Virus record (IMG/VR): IMGVR_UViG_3300027668_000070 | Span: 1 to 28,884 of that record | Reading direction: 5' to 3' (one strand) | Length of the DNA: 28,884 nucleotides | Origin: a virus | In this document: piece after piece, positions 15,491-23,340 of the stretch | How positions within the stretch are numbered: the stretch's first letter is position 1 | Layout of the letters: each line of letters begins with the position of its first letter | The notes under the pieces: generated by a model | What the model was told of the DNA's origin: nothing | Database searches by the model: none | The model's input: the letters and a program-made list of their open reading frames with translations, nothing else | Program-made: the position numbers and the translations under genes

Positions 15491-17035
15491 ATGGTAACAG
15501 CAAATAGATTTGGATTTAAACCAGGTGATGGAGCATATAACTCACAATTACTAAAAGAAAAAATGAAAGAAAATAATGCTATTAGTGAATATGCCAAGGA
15601 AAATGGCATAGACTTCAGCGTAGTAAGACCAGGTGAAGCTCAAGAATTTGTGAGAAATCAAAATAATAATGCCTTAAATGGTGTTTCAGATACTACTGAA
15701 AAAGATTTCAAAGGGTTAGGTGCACTTGATGGCACACTAGTAAATCAATACATACCACAAGCACAAAAGTTATACAGTTCTCTTTATTCTAAAAGTAAAG
15801 AACAACAAGAAAAAGAAGATAGAATGAATACTGGTATGATGATGCTTAACTTCTTTACAAAGATGGGAGCAGAAGCATCTAGACCAGGAGCTACTGCATT
15901 AGGGTCAGCTAGTGTAGCTGGTGCTGATACTGCATCAATGTATATCAAACAAGTAAATGCCAATAGAGCTAGAAGAGATGCAGAGAAAAAAGGTGTTGTT
16001 GATCTTGGTGTGCAAATGAAAAAGGCAGACGATGCATTGACAGCATTAAAGTTAAAACCTAAAACTTTCAAAAGTGCAAATAGAGGTGATTTAGTTAAGT
16101 ATATGAACAGAGCAGATGCTGAACAATACTTTCTTAATTATGGGATGAAAAAAGATAATCCAAACTTTAACGATTCAGTTTCAAAACTTCTTGCACCAAG
16201 ACCAGAGTTAGAAGGCAAATACATTAAGGATAGTACTGGAAAACAATTAGAATTACTTCCAGTTTATAAAGGTAATGAAATTGTTAGATTTAATTTATCT
16301 GCTCAACCTGGTGCACAAGTTGGTATGGACTACGCAGGTAAATTAGCAAGAATAAAACAAATAAGTCTAAAAGTTTTACCTAACTTGCAAAAGGCTAGAC
16401 TAAATTTAATACCTTCTGCTCAAACTGCTATGGATATACTTTTTCGAGGAGAAACTACAGGAAGATTTGAAAATACCATACAACCATTTAAAGAGTTTTT
16501 TGCAGGTTTCTTTAATTTAAGTCAAAGTGATTTAGTTGGCAAACAACTTTTAGAAACCATATCAAACAGACTTGCTCCAGGAATGAGAGAAGCTGGATCT
16601 GGTCCGATGTCTGATAAAGACTTAGAAGTTTTTAAAAGTGCAGTTTTAAGTTTAAACAATACACCTTATGCAAATTATATTTCTCTTTATACATTTAAAA
16701 GAGCAAAAGAAAATATGATAAAAATGGTGCAAACAGAACAAGAAATGTTGCAAAGCGATCAAAATTATTCCCAAGAAGATATTAACAATAAAATGGGTCA
16801 ATTAGACACTGGAATATATAAGAGATTTGTAAATGAAGGTGAAGATGGCAAAAGATTATACGATGATAAAGAACAAGATGAAGATGGCTTAACAGAAGAA
16901 GATAGAGCATTGAACAACTTTATAGGTAATTTAAAAGATGGAGATGTAGTTCTTAACAGAGATAGCTTTGGAAAAGATTTATATTCTGAAAAGAGAACTT
17001 TGATGATTATAGGCGGACCAGACACGTTTAAGTAA
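15491..17035 (+). CDS. Large internal virion protein candidate
   Basis: The 514-residue protein is mostly helical and charged. It contains an N-terminal soluble part, a Met-rich hydrophobic patch (about 113-124, MNTGMMMLNFFT), and then Ala/Gly-rich GATALGSASVAGADTASMY. The C-terminal half has NLIPSAQTAMDILFRG and SNRLAPGMREAGSGPMSDKDLEVF, typical of phage internal proteins. The C-terminal 90 residues are acidic (KEQDEDGLTEEDRAL). It lies between two other ejection candidates and begins two bases after the previous stop. No enzyme motif is visible. Confidence 0.6.
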   Translation: MVTANRFGFKPGDGAYNSQLLKEKMKENNAISEYAKENGIDFSVVRPGEAQEFVRNQNNNALNGVSDTTEKDFKGLGALDGTLVNQYIPQAQKLYSSLYSKSKEQQEKEDRMNTGMMMLNFFTKMGAEASRPGATALGSASVAGADTASMYIKQVNANRARRDAEKKGVVDLGVQMKKADDALTALKLKPKTFKSANRGDLVKYMNRADAEQYFLNYGMKKDNPNFNDSVSKLLAPRPELEGKYIKDSTGKQLELLPVYKGNEIVRFNLSAQPGAQVGMDYAGKLARIKQISLKVLPNLQKARLNLIPSAQTAMDILFRGETTGRFENTIQPFKEFFAGFFNLSQSDLVGKQLLETISNRLAPGMREAGSGPMSDKDLEVFKSAVLSLNNTPYANYISLYTFKRAKENMIKMVQTEQEMLQSDQNYSQEDINNKMGQLDTGIYKRFVNEGEDGKRLYDDKEQDEDGLTEEDRALNNFIGNLKDGDVVLNRDSFGKDLYSEKRTLMIIGGPDTFK

Positions 17036-17046
17036 TAGGAGAAACT

Positions 17047-19551
17047 ATGGGTGCTAATAGACAAATGCCAGGTAATCTTAATGATGGCTCTGGTAGTGAA
17101 AATAAAGATAAAGTTGGTAATTTAAATAATACTATAGTCGATTCAAGTTTTGATAGTGACTATAGCTCTCCACAAAAATTGTCAGTTGAGAATTCTATTG
17201 GTCAAAATATTAATGTAGTTGCAGAAGATTCTTCTTCTCTTTTGGGAAGTTTAAAAGATGCATGGACAGGAGATAATGCTGACATTGAATTTCCTGAGTT
17301 GCCAGAAACTACTGACTTAGAAGATTATTCATTTTGGGATGATTTTACTAACCCTGTTTCAGCTTTGAGCCTAATGTTTGCAAGAGATGATTGGTCAAAA
17401 GCAGAAATTATTAAGAATAACTTTGAAGAAGACGATAGATTTGGTGGCATTAAGTACGATAAGTTTAACAATCCTATGGTTGAATGGAGTGACAAATTAT
17501 ATTATGTCAATAAGCCAGGTGCTAGTGAACAAGATATGGGTACAATATTAGGTGAAGTAGTTAAATATCTTCCAGCGAGTAAAGTAGTTAATGCATCAAG
17601 AAGTTTGGCTGGTAGAGTATTAAGTGGTCTAGGATTGTATTCTTTAACAGAAGCAGGTGGCGAAGGAATTGAGTCACAATTGGCACCAGAAGTTGCTAGA
17701 GCCAAAAAGGGATCTGGTTTAGATGGCAAACGAAATGCAAAAGACATTGCAATAGATTCAGCTAAAATGGGTGCACTAGCAACTGGTATGGATTTAGTTG
17801 TTCCACCAATTTTAAGAGCACCTTCTGCTATAGTAAAAGGTGCAACAAGAACTGGAGCTAGAATACTAAAAAAAGAAATACCAAATTGGGCAAAGCCAGT
17901 TGTAAAATCAAAGTCTACATATGGTTTAACACAAGGTCAAGCACAAGCAAATACCCCTGGTTTAGGTAAAAGAGCTACTACCAGTGAAAGATTAATGGAA
18001 GAAGACTTTATTAGAAATGCTCCTGGAGCAGAAAGTGCAGAAGCCAAAAAAATATTAGATGATTTTGATGAAAGTCAACTTAATGCAATTAGGAACGATG
18101 CAGAAAAATTACAAAATGAAATAGGGTCAGGTAAAATAATACCAGGCGATCAAGTTGATAATGTGCCTATTACATCTACACAAAATATAAAGCAAATAGT
18201 CACAGAAGAAGCAAAAAATTTAAAAACAAAATCACAACAAGGTTACAAATTTGTAGAAGAAGCTATGGAACAACCACAAGTCTCTATAGAAGGTCTTACT
18301 ACTATCTTAAACCAAATAAAGAATAACAAAGAATTTAAAGCTCTTTTGCCAAGACAATTAAAAAGAATGACAATATTAAAAGATGAACTAGCAGGTTTAA
18401 GTGATTTAGAAAAAGCTATGTCTAGACCAGGTTCAAACTATAAACAATCAATAGATTTTAATGAGATAGTAAAGCAACAACAAGTTATTAACGAAGCATT
18501 AAGAACTGCTGAAATAGGAAAACCAGAAGCTAGATTGCTTGGTATGTTAAAAGGTGAATTTGATAAATTTGTATTTGATGGCATTGACAATGGATTTATT
18601 ACTGGAAATAAAGTTGTAATTAACAAACTAAAAGAAGCAACACAATTATATAGAAAATACATAGGAATAAGTGGCAAAGGTAGTGCTAAAGATAAAGCTC
18701 AAAAAACAGTAAACAATATATTAGCAGATTTATCAAATCCAGGTTTTGAAGCAGATAAAGTTGTAAATGTATTTTTTGGACATTCAAAATTTAATCCTAC
18801 ACCAGTTATGGCTGAAGTCTTAAAAAGAATAAAAGCAAACCTTCCAAAAGAAAAAGCCAATGAAATTATAGGATTAGTAAAAGATGCTGTATTACATAAA
18901 GCCTTTTCTGGAAAAGGTAATGAAATAACAAGGCTTAATATAGTTCAAAACTTTAACGATATTTTTAATAAAAACAAAAATTTAATTAAAATGTTATTTT
19001 CTGAAAAAGAAATAGCTAAAATATCAGATTTTAGAAAAAACGTAGCACCTACATTATGGGCAGACCCATCTTATGTAATGAATAAATCAGGAACTGCTTA
19101 TGTGTTTACTTCAGCTATGGCTAGAAATGGCTTGTTGACACAATTAGATATTCCTGTCGTATCTAGAGTTGCAGGAGGTTTTAATTCTGTGAGAAATTCT
19201 AATTTAGCATATGATGCCATCAAAAATTATGTAACAAGACAAAATCAACCATTGTTTGATATTCCTTTGCCTGGTGGATATGGATCGCCTTTAGAAAGAG
19301 TAAATCGAATGTTTCAAGGTCAGTTGTCTATTGTTCCAAAAGGTGTGGATTCAGATAGGCAAGCATTACTTGTAGGTGCAAAAGAAGATATAATGGGCAC
19401 AGAAGAAATTGACACAACTGCAATTAAATCATTAGCAGATAGTATTTCATCAGAAGCTAGAAATAAAATATTAAGTATCAGAATAAATAGTGGAAATTTA
19501 GTTGATGAGGAAAGTGGTAATCTTATTCGTAGATTTGGTCCGAATGAATAG
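17047..19551 (+). CDS. Largest internal virion protein candidate
   Basis: The 834-residue protein follows AGGAG. Residues 1-70 are Asn/Ser-rich. The rest is mainly alpha-helical, with a Gly/Ala-containing amphipathic stretch near 175-270 (VVNASRSLAGRVLSGLGLYSL, MGALATGMDLVVPPILRAP) that could contact membranes. Further on are long charged helices (LKNLKTK-type, about 390-660). It is the largest and last of the three candidates, like the large ejection protein of T7-type and P22-type phages, but no transglycosylase motif is visible. Function is inferred from size, composition and position. Confidence 0.6.
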   Translation: MGANRQMPGNLNDGSGSENKDKVGNLNNTIVDSSFDSDYSSPQKLSVENSIGQNINVVAEDSSSLLGSLKDAWTGDNADIEFPELPETTDLEDYSFWDDFTNPVSALSLMFARDDWSKAEIIKNNFEEDDRFGGIKYDKFNNPMVEWSDKLYYVNKPGASEQDMGTILGEVVKYLPASKVVNASRSLAGRVLSGLGLYSLTEAGGEGIESQLAPEVARAKKGSGLDGKRNAKDIAIDSAKMGALATGMDLVVPPILRAPSAIVKGATRTGARILKKEIPNWAKPVVKSKSTYGLTQGQAQANTPGLGKRATTSERLMEEDFIRNAPGAESAEAKKILDDFDESQLNAIRNDAEKLQNEIGSGKIIPGDQVDNVPITSTQNIKQIVTEEAKNLKTKSQQGYKFVEEAMEQPQVSIEGLTTILNQIKNNKEFKALLPRQLKRMTILKDELAGLSDLEKAMSRPGSNYKQSIDFNEIVKQQQVINEALRTAEIGKPEARLLGMLKGEFDKFVFDGIDNGFITGNKVVINKLKEATQLYRKYIGISGKGSAKDKAQKTVNNILADLSNPGFEADKVVNVFFGHSKFNPTPVMAEVLKRIKANLPKEKANEIIGLVKDAVLHKAFSGKGNEITRLNIVQNFNDIFNKNKNLIKMLFSEKEIAKISDFRKNVAPTLWADPSYVMNKSGTAYVFTSAMARNGLLTQLDIPVVSRVAGGFNSVRNSNLAYDAIKNYVTRQNQPLFDIPLPGGYGSPLERVNRMFQGQLSIVPKGVDSDRQALLVGAKEDIMGTEEIDTTAIKSLADSISSEARNKILSIRINSGNLVDEESGNLIRRFGPNE

Positions 19552-19560
19552 GTAAATGTC

Positions 19561-20313
19561 ATGGTGCTTGTTGAAATTCTAACTGGCATAGCTCTTGTAC
19601 AGAAAAGTGTTTCCTTCATCAAAGAAAATATTTCAACAATAAACGATATTTCAGGCATAGCAAAACAGATTGATGGTTTCTTTACTGGTTCAGACCAAAT
19701 GAACAAAAAAAAAGGCAAAGGAATGTCTATTGCACAACAGTTTGGTTCTGTTGAAAGTTCTGCAAATGATTTTATTAATATGAAATTATTAGAAGAACAA
19801 CGAAACGAATTACGTCAATTAGTCAATTTAAGATTCGGACCAACAACTTGGGATGAAATAATTGCAGAAAGGGCTAATAGAATTTCTGAAGCAAAAGAAG
19901 CAAACAGATTACAAAGAGTTGAAGCAAGGCAACAACAAAAAGAATTTATAGATACATTACAAACTGTAGGCATTATTTTCTGTGTTATAGCTGTAGTTAT
20001 AATAGGTTTTGTAGTTACATTTAGGGCGTATGCTGATGTTTACAAATACAAAAGTAAAGATTACACACGACAACAAAAGATACAAAAAGGAATTATTGTC
20101 CTTCCTACTATGACCACATGCAGATTAAAGAAACGTAAAGTGTATAAAGATAAGGTAGCTTGTATATATCAAGGAGCACAAAAGACTTTCACATTAGACT
20201 TCACAGATATTGCAAATGGATGCCCCAGAAAATACCAATGTGTTCTTGATCCAAATGGCAAAGAGCCATCTATTGATAGTGTCATGGATAGTTTAAGAAG
20301 CATTGCCAAATAA
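19561..20313 (+). CDS. Single-span membrane protein at the end of the late operon
   Basis: The 250-residue protein has a hydrophobic N-terminal helix (about 1-14), a coiled-coil-like charged region (about 75-130), and one clear membrane segment (about 135-153, VGIIFCVIAVVIIGFVV). Beyond it is a 95-residue Lys-rich domain with four Cys (187, 201, 221 and 227) that could form two disulfides outside the cytoplasm. The ribosome binding site before 19561 is weak (AGGT), so the start is less certain. The family is not recognised. The position after the ejection genes suggests a virion or envelope role. Confidence 0.55.
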   Translation: MVLVEILTGIALVQKSVSFIKENISTINDISGIAKQIDGFFTGSDQMNKKKGKGMSIAQQFGSVESSANDFINMKLLEEQRNELRQLVNLRFGPTTWDEIIAERANRISEAKEANRLQRVEARQQQKEFIDTLQTVGIIFCVIAVVIIGFVVTFRAYADVYKYKSKDYTRQQKIQKGIIVLPTMTTCRLKKRKVYKDKVACIYQGAQKTFTLDFTDIANGCPRKYQCVLDPNGKEPSIDSVMDSLRSIAK

Positions 20314-20330
20314 TGAAATAGCCTATTTCA
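20314..20330. terminator. Palindrome between convergent genes
   Basis: A 17-base perfect palindrome (TGAAATAG-C-CTATTTCA) lies right after the late-operon stop and 34 bases from the end of the convergent minus-strand gene. There is no long T run on either strand, so termination would be weak or Rho-assisted. Confidence 0.35.
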
Positions 20331-20364
20331 GCTTTAGCTATTCCACTAGGGTGTACAAGGGGAG

Positions 20365-20625
20365 TTACACTGGAGGAATGTTCTTCCTCTCACTTCTGAA
20401 CCTAGAACGCATTTTGCGTCTTGCCAACATTAACAAACTTGCACAATCTTTTCTATTAAAATTATGTCTGTTGTATAAATACTTATGCAATAGCTTTATG
20501 TTTGTCTTAGCTCTAATGCATAATTCATAGCCATAGTAAAACCTTTGTTCATCCTTCTTACTATAAGCATCTCCTATATGTTGGAACACACTACTGTAAC
20601 CTCTGATTAAACTTAACATTGTCAT
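20365..20625 (-). CDS. Small basic protein, unknown function
   Basis: The 86-residue protein is basic and helical, with aromatic residues (RFYYGYELCIRAKTNIKLLHKYLYN) and an Arg/Lys-rich C-terminus (ARRKMRSRFRSERK). It could bind nucleic acid, but no known domain is recognised. I prefer this strand over an overlapping plus-strand frame because AAAGGA precedes its ATG and a hairpin-plus-leader cassette lies directly upstream. It is convergent with the late operon. An ATG two codons downstream is an alternative start. Confidence 0.6.
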   Translation of the reverse strand: MTMLSLIRGYSSVFQHIGDAYSKKDEQRFYYGYELCIRAKTNIKLLHKYLYNRHNFNRKDCASLLMLARRKMRSRFRSERKNIPPV

Positions 20626-20635
20626 TCTAATCCTT

Positions 20636-20663
20636 TGTAAAAGTGGGGGAAGTTAATCCCCCT
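20636..20663 (-). terminator. Hairpin-leader cassette upstream of the 20365-20625 gene
   Basis: On the minus strand a GGGGGA stem arm, a 6-nt loop (TTAACT) and TCCCCC are followed by CACTTTTACAA, then GGA and the ATG. The stem is at 20645-20662. It is a near-copy, with one mismatch over 28 bases, of the element at 1984-2011 on the plus strand. It may attenuate read-through from the upstream gene, protect the mRNA end, or both. Confidence 0.5.
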
Positions 20664-20667
20664 CTTG

Positions 20668-20853
20668 TTATGATTGCTTTTTATACATCCCAAGTTTAGT
20701 AAACAATGGCATTAAATGTTTTTCAGCCATTTGTAATTCTTCTTTAGAATAATTATTAGTATCTATCTCTTTAGTCATTTTAAATTCTTTTGAAGAATCT
20801 ATTAAACATAATAATTCAATCATTTCTTGGTCTGTAAAATTAATAGTAATCAT
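20668..20853 (-). CDS. Small helical protein, unknown function
   Basis: The 61-residue protein (starting MITINFTDQEMIELLCLID) has two helices and a Lys-rich tail. It starts from ATG with an AGGAG site 7-8 bases upstream. It is the first gene of a two-gene minus-strand unit driven by the promoter at 20894-20922. A phage early regulator or host-takeover peptide fits the position, but nothing in the sequence proves it. Confidence 0.6.
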   Translation of the reverse strand: MITINFTDQEMIELLCLIDSSKEFKMTKEIDTNNYSKEELQMAEKHLMPLFTKLGMYKKQS

Positions 20854-20893
20854 TTTCTTCTCCTAATTTTATTGTTTATCTTTCCTTAACATC

Positions 20894-20922
20894 ATTATAA
20901 CATATATGAATATATAAGTCAA
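20894..20922 (-). promoter_or_regulatory. Sigma70-type promoter for the 20853-20365 genes
   Basis: On the minus strand TTGACT and TATAAT are separated by exactly 17 bases. A conserved box (ACATTTATTTAGGG) lies immediately upstream of the -35. The predicted start of transcription near 20887 gives a leader of about 35 bases. Confidence 0.8.
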
Positions 20923-20957
20923 CCCTAAATAAATGTTTTATTAACCCATTTTAGTAG

Positions 20958-20986
20958 TTGACATGTTTAAAGGGTTGTGTTATACT
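20958..20986 (+). promoter_or_regulatory. Sigma70-type promoter for the 21026-22669 genes
   Basis: TTGACA and TATACT are separated by exactly 17 bases. The spacer contains AAAGGGTTG, a piece of the box found upstream of other promoters in this window. The predicted start near 20993 gives a leader that is a near-copy of the divergent transcript's leader. Confidence 0.8.
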
Positions 20987-21025
20987 GTTTATAAGGAAAG
21001 ATGAATAACAAAATTAGGAGAAAAA

Positions 21026-21220
21026 ATGATCTACCAAGCAAAAAAAATTTCAAATGGCTGTTATAACTACAGAGGTTGGGAAGTTGTAAATATGGAGGGA
21101 TATGGTTCAAGACATTGGAATGTATGCCCACCAAATCAACCACCATCTGATAGCACTAACACATTGTGGCAAGCAAAAGAAATGATTGACGATTATTTTG
21201 ATAGAGCATTAGGAGAATAA
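21026..21220 (+). CDS. Small early protein, unknown function
   Basis: The 64-residue protein starts with an AGGAG site and contains a run of aromatic and Gly residues (NYRGWEVVNMEGYGSRHWNV), then PPNQPPSD and a helix (WQAKEMIDDYFD). The pattern recalls small phage and bacterial proteins with a compact beta fold followed by a helix. It is first in the plus-strand early unit. No function is assigned. Confidence 0.6.
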   Translation: MIYQAKKISNGCYNYRGWEVVNMEGYGSRHWNVCPPNQPPSDSTNTLWQAKEMIDDYFDRALGE

Positions 21221-21221
21221 A

Positions 21222-21407
21222 ATGAATATAGACGAATTAAATCCAGAGACTTTAAAAAAGTTAGGATTAAAAAAGCCAAGAACAAAAACCTTTACTGCTG
21301 AAAATGAGAGAAGTTATGCCATTAAAGTTTTAAATGTAATTGCAGAACTAAAACAAAGTGAAAGATGCAGAGTGTTAAAAAGAGCATCATTAATGAATAA
21401 TAAATAG
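21222..21407 (+). CDS. Small early protein, 'LNPETLKKLGLKKPR' type
   Basis: The 61-residue protein has a basic N-terminal part (NPETLKKLGLKKPRTKTF) and a helical C-terminal half (RSYAIKVLNVIAELKQSERCRVLKRA). I believe similar short genes are widespread in marine phages, always without known function. It starts 2 bases after the previous stop, with GGAG upstream. The helix-turn-helix-like look of the second half is weak. Confidence 0.6.
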   Translation: MNIDELNPETLKKLGLKKPRTKTFTAENERSYAIKVLNVIAELKQSERCRVLKRASLMNNK

Positions 21408-21418
21408 GGAGCAAACTA

Positions 21419-21592
21419 ATGGATAATAAAGAAGTTAGAAAATGGGTAGTAAACCAAATTGGTAGACTAGAAAACTACCCATTAGGAGATATTGTAAATG
21501 ATCAAAATGCTTTACTTAAAGTTTACCAAAATAAAGGTGGCGTTATAATATTATCAAGATTGCTTAAAGAATTAGATAAGGGAGCAAACTAA
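21419..21592 (+). CDS. Short early protein, unknown function
   Basis: The 57-residue gene begins at an ATG preceded by AGGGAGCAAACTA and ends by TAATG overlap with the next gene. It is helical and Leu/Lys/Asn-rich (VRKWVVNQIGRLENYPLGD, then VIILSRLLKELDK). The leader before it is repeated almost exactly before the next gene (21579-21594), which supports it as a real gene. No family is recognised. Confidence 0.55.
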   Translation: MDNKEVRKWVVNQIGRLENYPLGDIVNDQNALLKVYQNKGGVIILSRLLKELDKGAN

Positions 21593-22011
21593 TGAAAATA
21601 GAAAAAATAGTAAAAGTTTATTATAGACTTAATAGCAAAGATGAAAATAACGAAATGACATATGAACTTTCAAAACTTAGAAAAGAAATGGAAAAGAAAT
21701 TAACCAAGTGGGATGTTTATAAAGAAATACGAATCCAATTGTATTGGAAAGCATTTTTATTGAATAATTTTTTACAGAAGGACATAGACAATTTATCTTG
21801 GAAAATAGATTCAGTATTAAGAAATGCTATAAATAACAAAGAGAATTTAATGAATTGTTTAATGAATGATGCTCCTGAAACTAAAGAAACAAAAGCTATG
21901 TGGGTATCAACACAAAAACATTTAGAAGATTTAATGTTTGATCAAGGTTGGTTTGATGATAAGTTTAAAGATATAAACGCATTATTTGTATTGCAAAGTA
22001 TGGGTGAATAA
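21592..22011 (+). CDS. Early protein, unknown function
   Basis: The 139-residue protein is charged and helical, rich in Lys, Glu, Asn and Trp (WDVYKEIRIQLYWKAFLL, then MWVSTQKHLEDLMFDQGW). It has no membrane segment, metal site or nucleotide loop. The ATG overlaps the previous stop (TAATG) behind an AGGGAG site. The early position suggests host takeover or replication support, which I cannot specify. Confidence 0.6.
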   Translation: MKIEKIVKVYYRLNSKDENNEMTYELSKLRKEMEKKLTKWDVYKEIRIQLYWKAFLLNNFLQKDIDNLSWKIDSVLRNAINNKENLMNCLMNDAPETKETKAMWVSTQKHLEDLMFDQGWFDDKFKDINALFVLQSMGE

Positions 22012-22026
22012 TCTTGGGGGATTATT

Positions 22027-22512
22027 ATGAAATATTTATTTTCAATTATCTTTTTGTTATTAGTCGTAATAATGGCTATGTTAAATTTTAGAGCTCATGC
22101 AGATGAGGTTGGTTGTCTTGCTCTCAATATATACCATGAAGCAAGAAATCAGCCTCTAGTGGGCAAATTAGCAGTAGGCTTAGTAACTTTAAATAGGGTG
22201 AAAGATGTTAGATTTCCAAATACTATTTGTGGAGTTGTTTATCAAGGTTCTTATTCCAATAATGCTCCAATAAAAAACAGATGCCATTTTAGTTGGTGGT
22301 GCGATGGAAAGTCAGATAAACCAAAAGATTTACAGTCATGGCATAAATCACTAGACTTATCTCAAAAATTGTATGAAGGTTTCTTTGATGGATTAAATTT
22401 AGTAAGGGGAGCAACGCATTATCATGCAACTTATGTCACTCCTTACTGGGCGTATAAAAAGAAGAAGGTAAAGATAATAGCAGATCATGTGTTCTATAGA
22501 TGGGAAAAATGA
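22027..22512 (+). CDS. Secreted cell-wall hydrolase, SleB/Hydrolase_2 family
   Basis: The 161-residue protein has an N-terminal signal peptide (residues 1-25: Lys, a long hydrophobic core, then AHA) and a SleB-type peptidoglycan hydrolase domain. Family hallmarks are NIYHEARNQP (34-43, with predicted catalytic E38), TLNRVKDVRFPNTICGVVYQG, CHFSWWCDG, GATHYHATYV-x-PYWA and HVFYRW near the end. It should be exported by the host Sec system and cut glycan strands or the stem in the periplasm. GGGGG precedes the ATG. The place is unusual: the early unit, far from the lysozyme and holin. Confidence 0.85.
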   Translation: MKYLFSIIFLLLVVIMAMLNFRAHADEVGCLALNIYHEARNQPLVGKLAVGLVTLNRVKDVRFPNTICGVVYQGSYSNNAPIKNRCHFSWWCDGKSDKPKDLQSWHKSLDLSQKLYEGFFDGLNLVRGATHYHATYVTPYWAYKKKKVKIIADHVFYRWEK

Positions 22513-22669
22513 TCCTTCTGAAGACGAAATGTTTTTTGAAGACGATCCACGAGCAAAAGAGTATGATGACAATGAAGTTGGTAAAGTCAATATACAATCT
22601 ATGGGTTATGTATATACAGAAAGTGCTATGGCATCTGAAATAATAGACAACATAAAGAAATCAAAATAA
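22487..22669 (+). CDS. Small acidic protein overlapping the hydrolase gene
   Basis: The 60-residue protein starts inside the previous gene (26-base overlap) and is strongly acidic (DPSEDEMFFEDDPRAKEYDDNEV). It ends in a helix (ASEIIDNIKKSK). No good ribosome binding site precedes ATG 22487; translation may be coupled to the hydrolase. Its 3' end overlaps the convergent Mom-like gene by 9 bases. Acidic phage miniproteins can mimic DNA, but that is a guess. Confidence 0.5.
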   Translation: MCSIDGKNDPSEDEMFFEDDPRAKEYDDNEVGKVNIQSMGYVYTESAMASEIIDNIKKSK

Positions 22670-23308
22670 ACCAAACTGACTGTCTGCTATTGCATTATTT
22701 TTAGGGTTAATGTTATCGCCTTTTGGATATGGCTCAATATTGTATTTTAAATTACTCAACAATAATTTCTTTTGTTTTTTATCACCAATAAAATAAATAT
22801 ATCTATGCTTTCTAGGTCTTTCTTGAAACGTAAATTTATCTGGATTTGATTTTCTTTCTTCTGTTGAATATAGTTTGCAAACTTGTAAAGAATGTAAATT
22901 AGATTTATTCATTCGCCATTCTTTATGTTTATCAGATAAGCCTGTGTATAAAAAGTTAGTAGCTTGGTATATATAGCCATGATGGTTCATTGATGTATCA
23001 GCATATGAAACTACTATTGATGGTTTAGGTAATAGCTTTAAAGAATTACCAACTAGAAAAGATGCTTGATTTTTCTTATTGTTTAATAAGCATAGTCTAT
23101 TTAACTCTAAAACTGACTTTCTATAATCTTCTCCACATATACCCTTACATAGAGCTGGAGATGCAGGTGTTCCATAAGTAATTATACCTTCCAAAATACC
23201 ATCTTCATACAACCCATAAGAATAAGTTATGCAGGGTATCCTTTTAGCATAGTGAATTTTTAATAACCATTCTTCAGTTTCTTGATATTTAATTTCCATA
23301 ACTTTCAT
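22661..23308 (-). CDS. Mom-like DNA modification protein
   Basis: The 215-residue protein matches the Mom family, whose phage Mu member turns adenine into a methylcarbamoyl derivative and protects DNA from restriction. Family marks in order are HYAKRIP (19-25), YGLYEDGILEGIITYGTPASPAL (30-52), ELNRLCL (68-74), SYADTSMNHHGYIYQA (101-116) followed by TNFLYTG, and RKHRYIYFIGD near 166-176. Mom has a GNAT-like fold. The C-terminus QFGLF resembles a sliding-clamp peptide. The start at 23308 has AAGG 9 bases upstream; an ATG three codons later is possible. It lies 32 bases after the ABC-GNAT gene and is probably co-transcribed. The family is a motif-based call and the product base is unknown. Confidence 0.8.
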   Translation of the reverse strand: MKVMEIKYQETEEWLLKIHYAKRIPCITYSYGLYEDGILEGIITYGTPASPALCKGICGEDYRKSVLELNRLCLLNNKKNQASFLVGNSLKLLPKPSIVVSYADTSMNHHGYIYQATNFLYTGLSDKHKEWRMNKSNLHSLQVCKLYSTEERKSNPDKFTFQERPRKHRYIYFIGDKKQKKLLLSNLKYNIEPYPKGDNINPKNNAIADSQFGLF

Positions 23309-23340
23309 ATTTAATAACCTTTATGATATTCGTATTTTAT

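Noticed and set aside
9739-20313. Possible integrase, repressor or RNA polymerase gene
   Set aside because: None of the translated products shows the expected catalytic motifs; lysogeny cannot be inferred from this window.
20303-20530. Plus-strand 75-codon frame
   Set aside because: Overlaps the minus-strand gene 20365-20625, which has its own AAAGGA site and leader. The plus frame has no ribosome binding site and an unusual Leu/Phe/Ser-rich composition.
20854-21025. Possible tRNA or replication origin in the divergent region
   Set aside because: No cloverleaf and no iterons; the sequence is explained by two promoters and two leaders.
22509-22664. Alternative plus-strand frame beginning at the ATG at 22509
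   Set aside because: It has GGGAAAA before it, but its translation is not protein-like and it conflicts with the acidic frame, which is more plausible.
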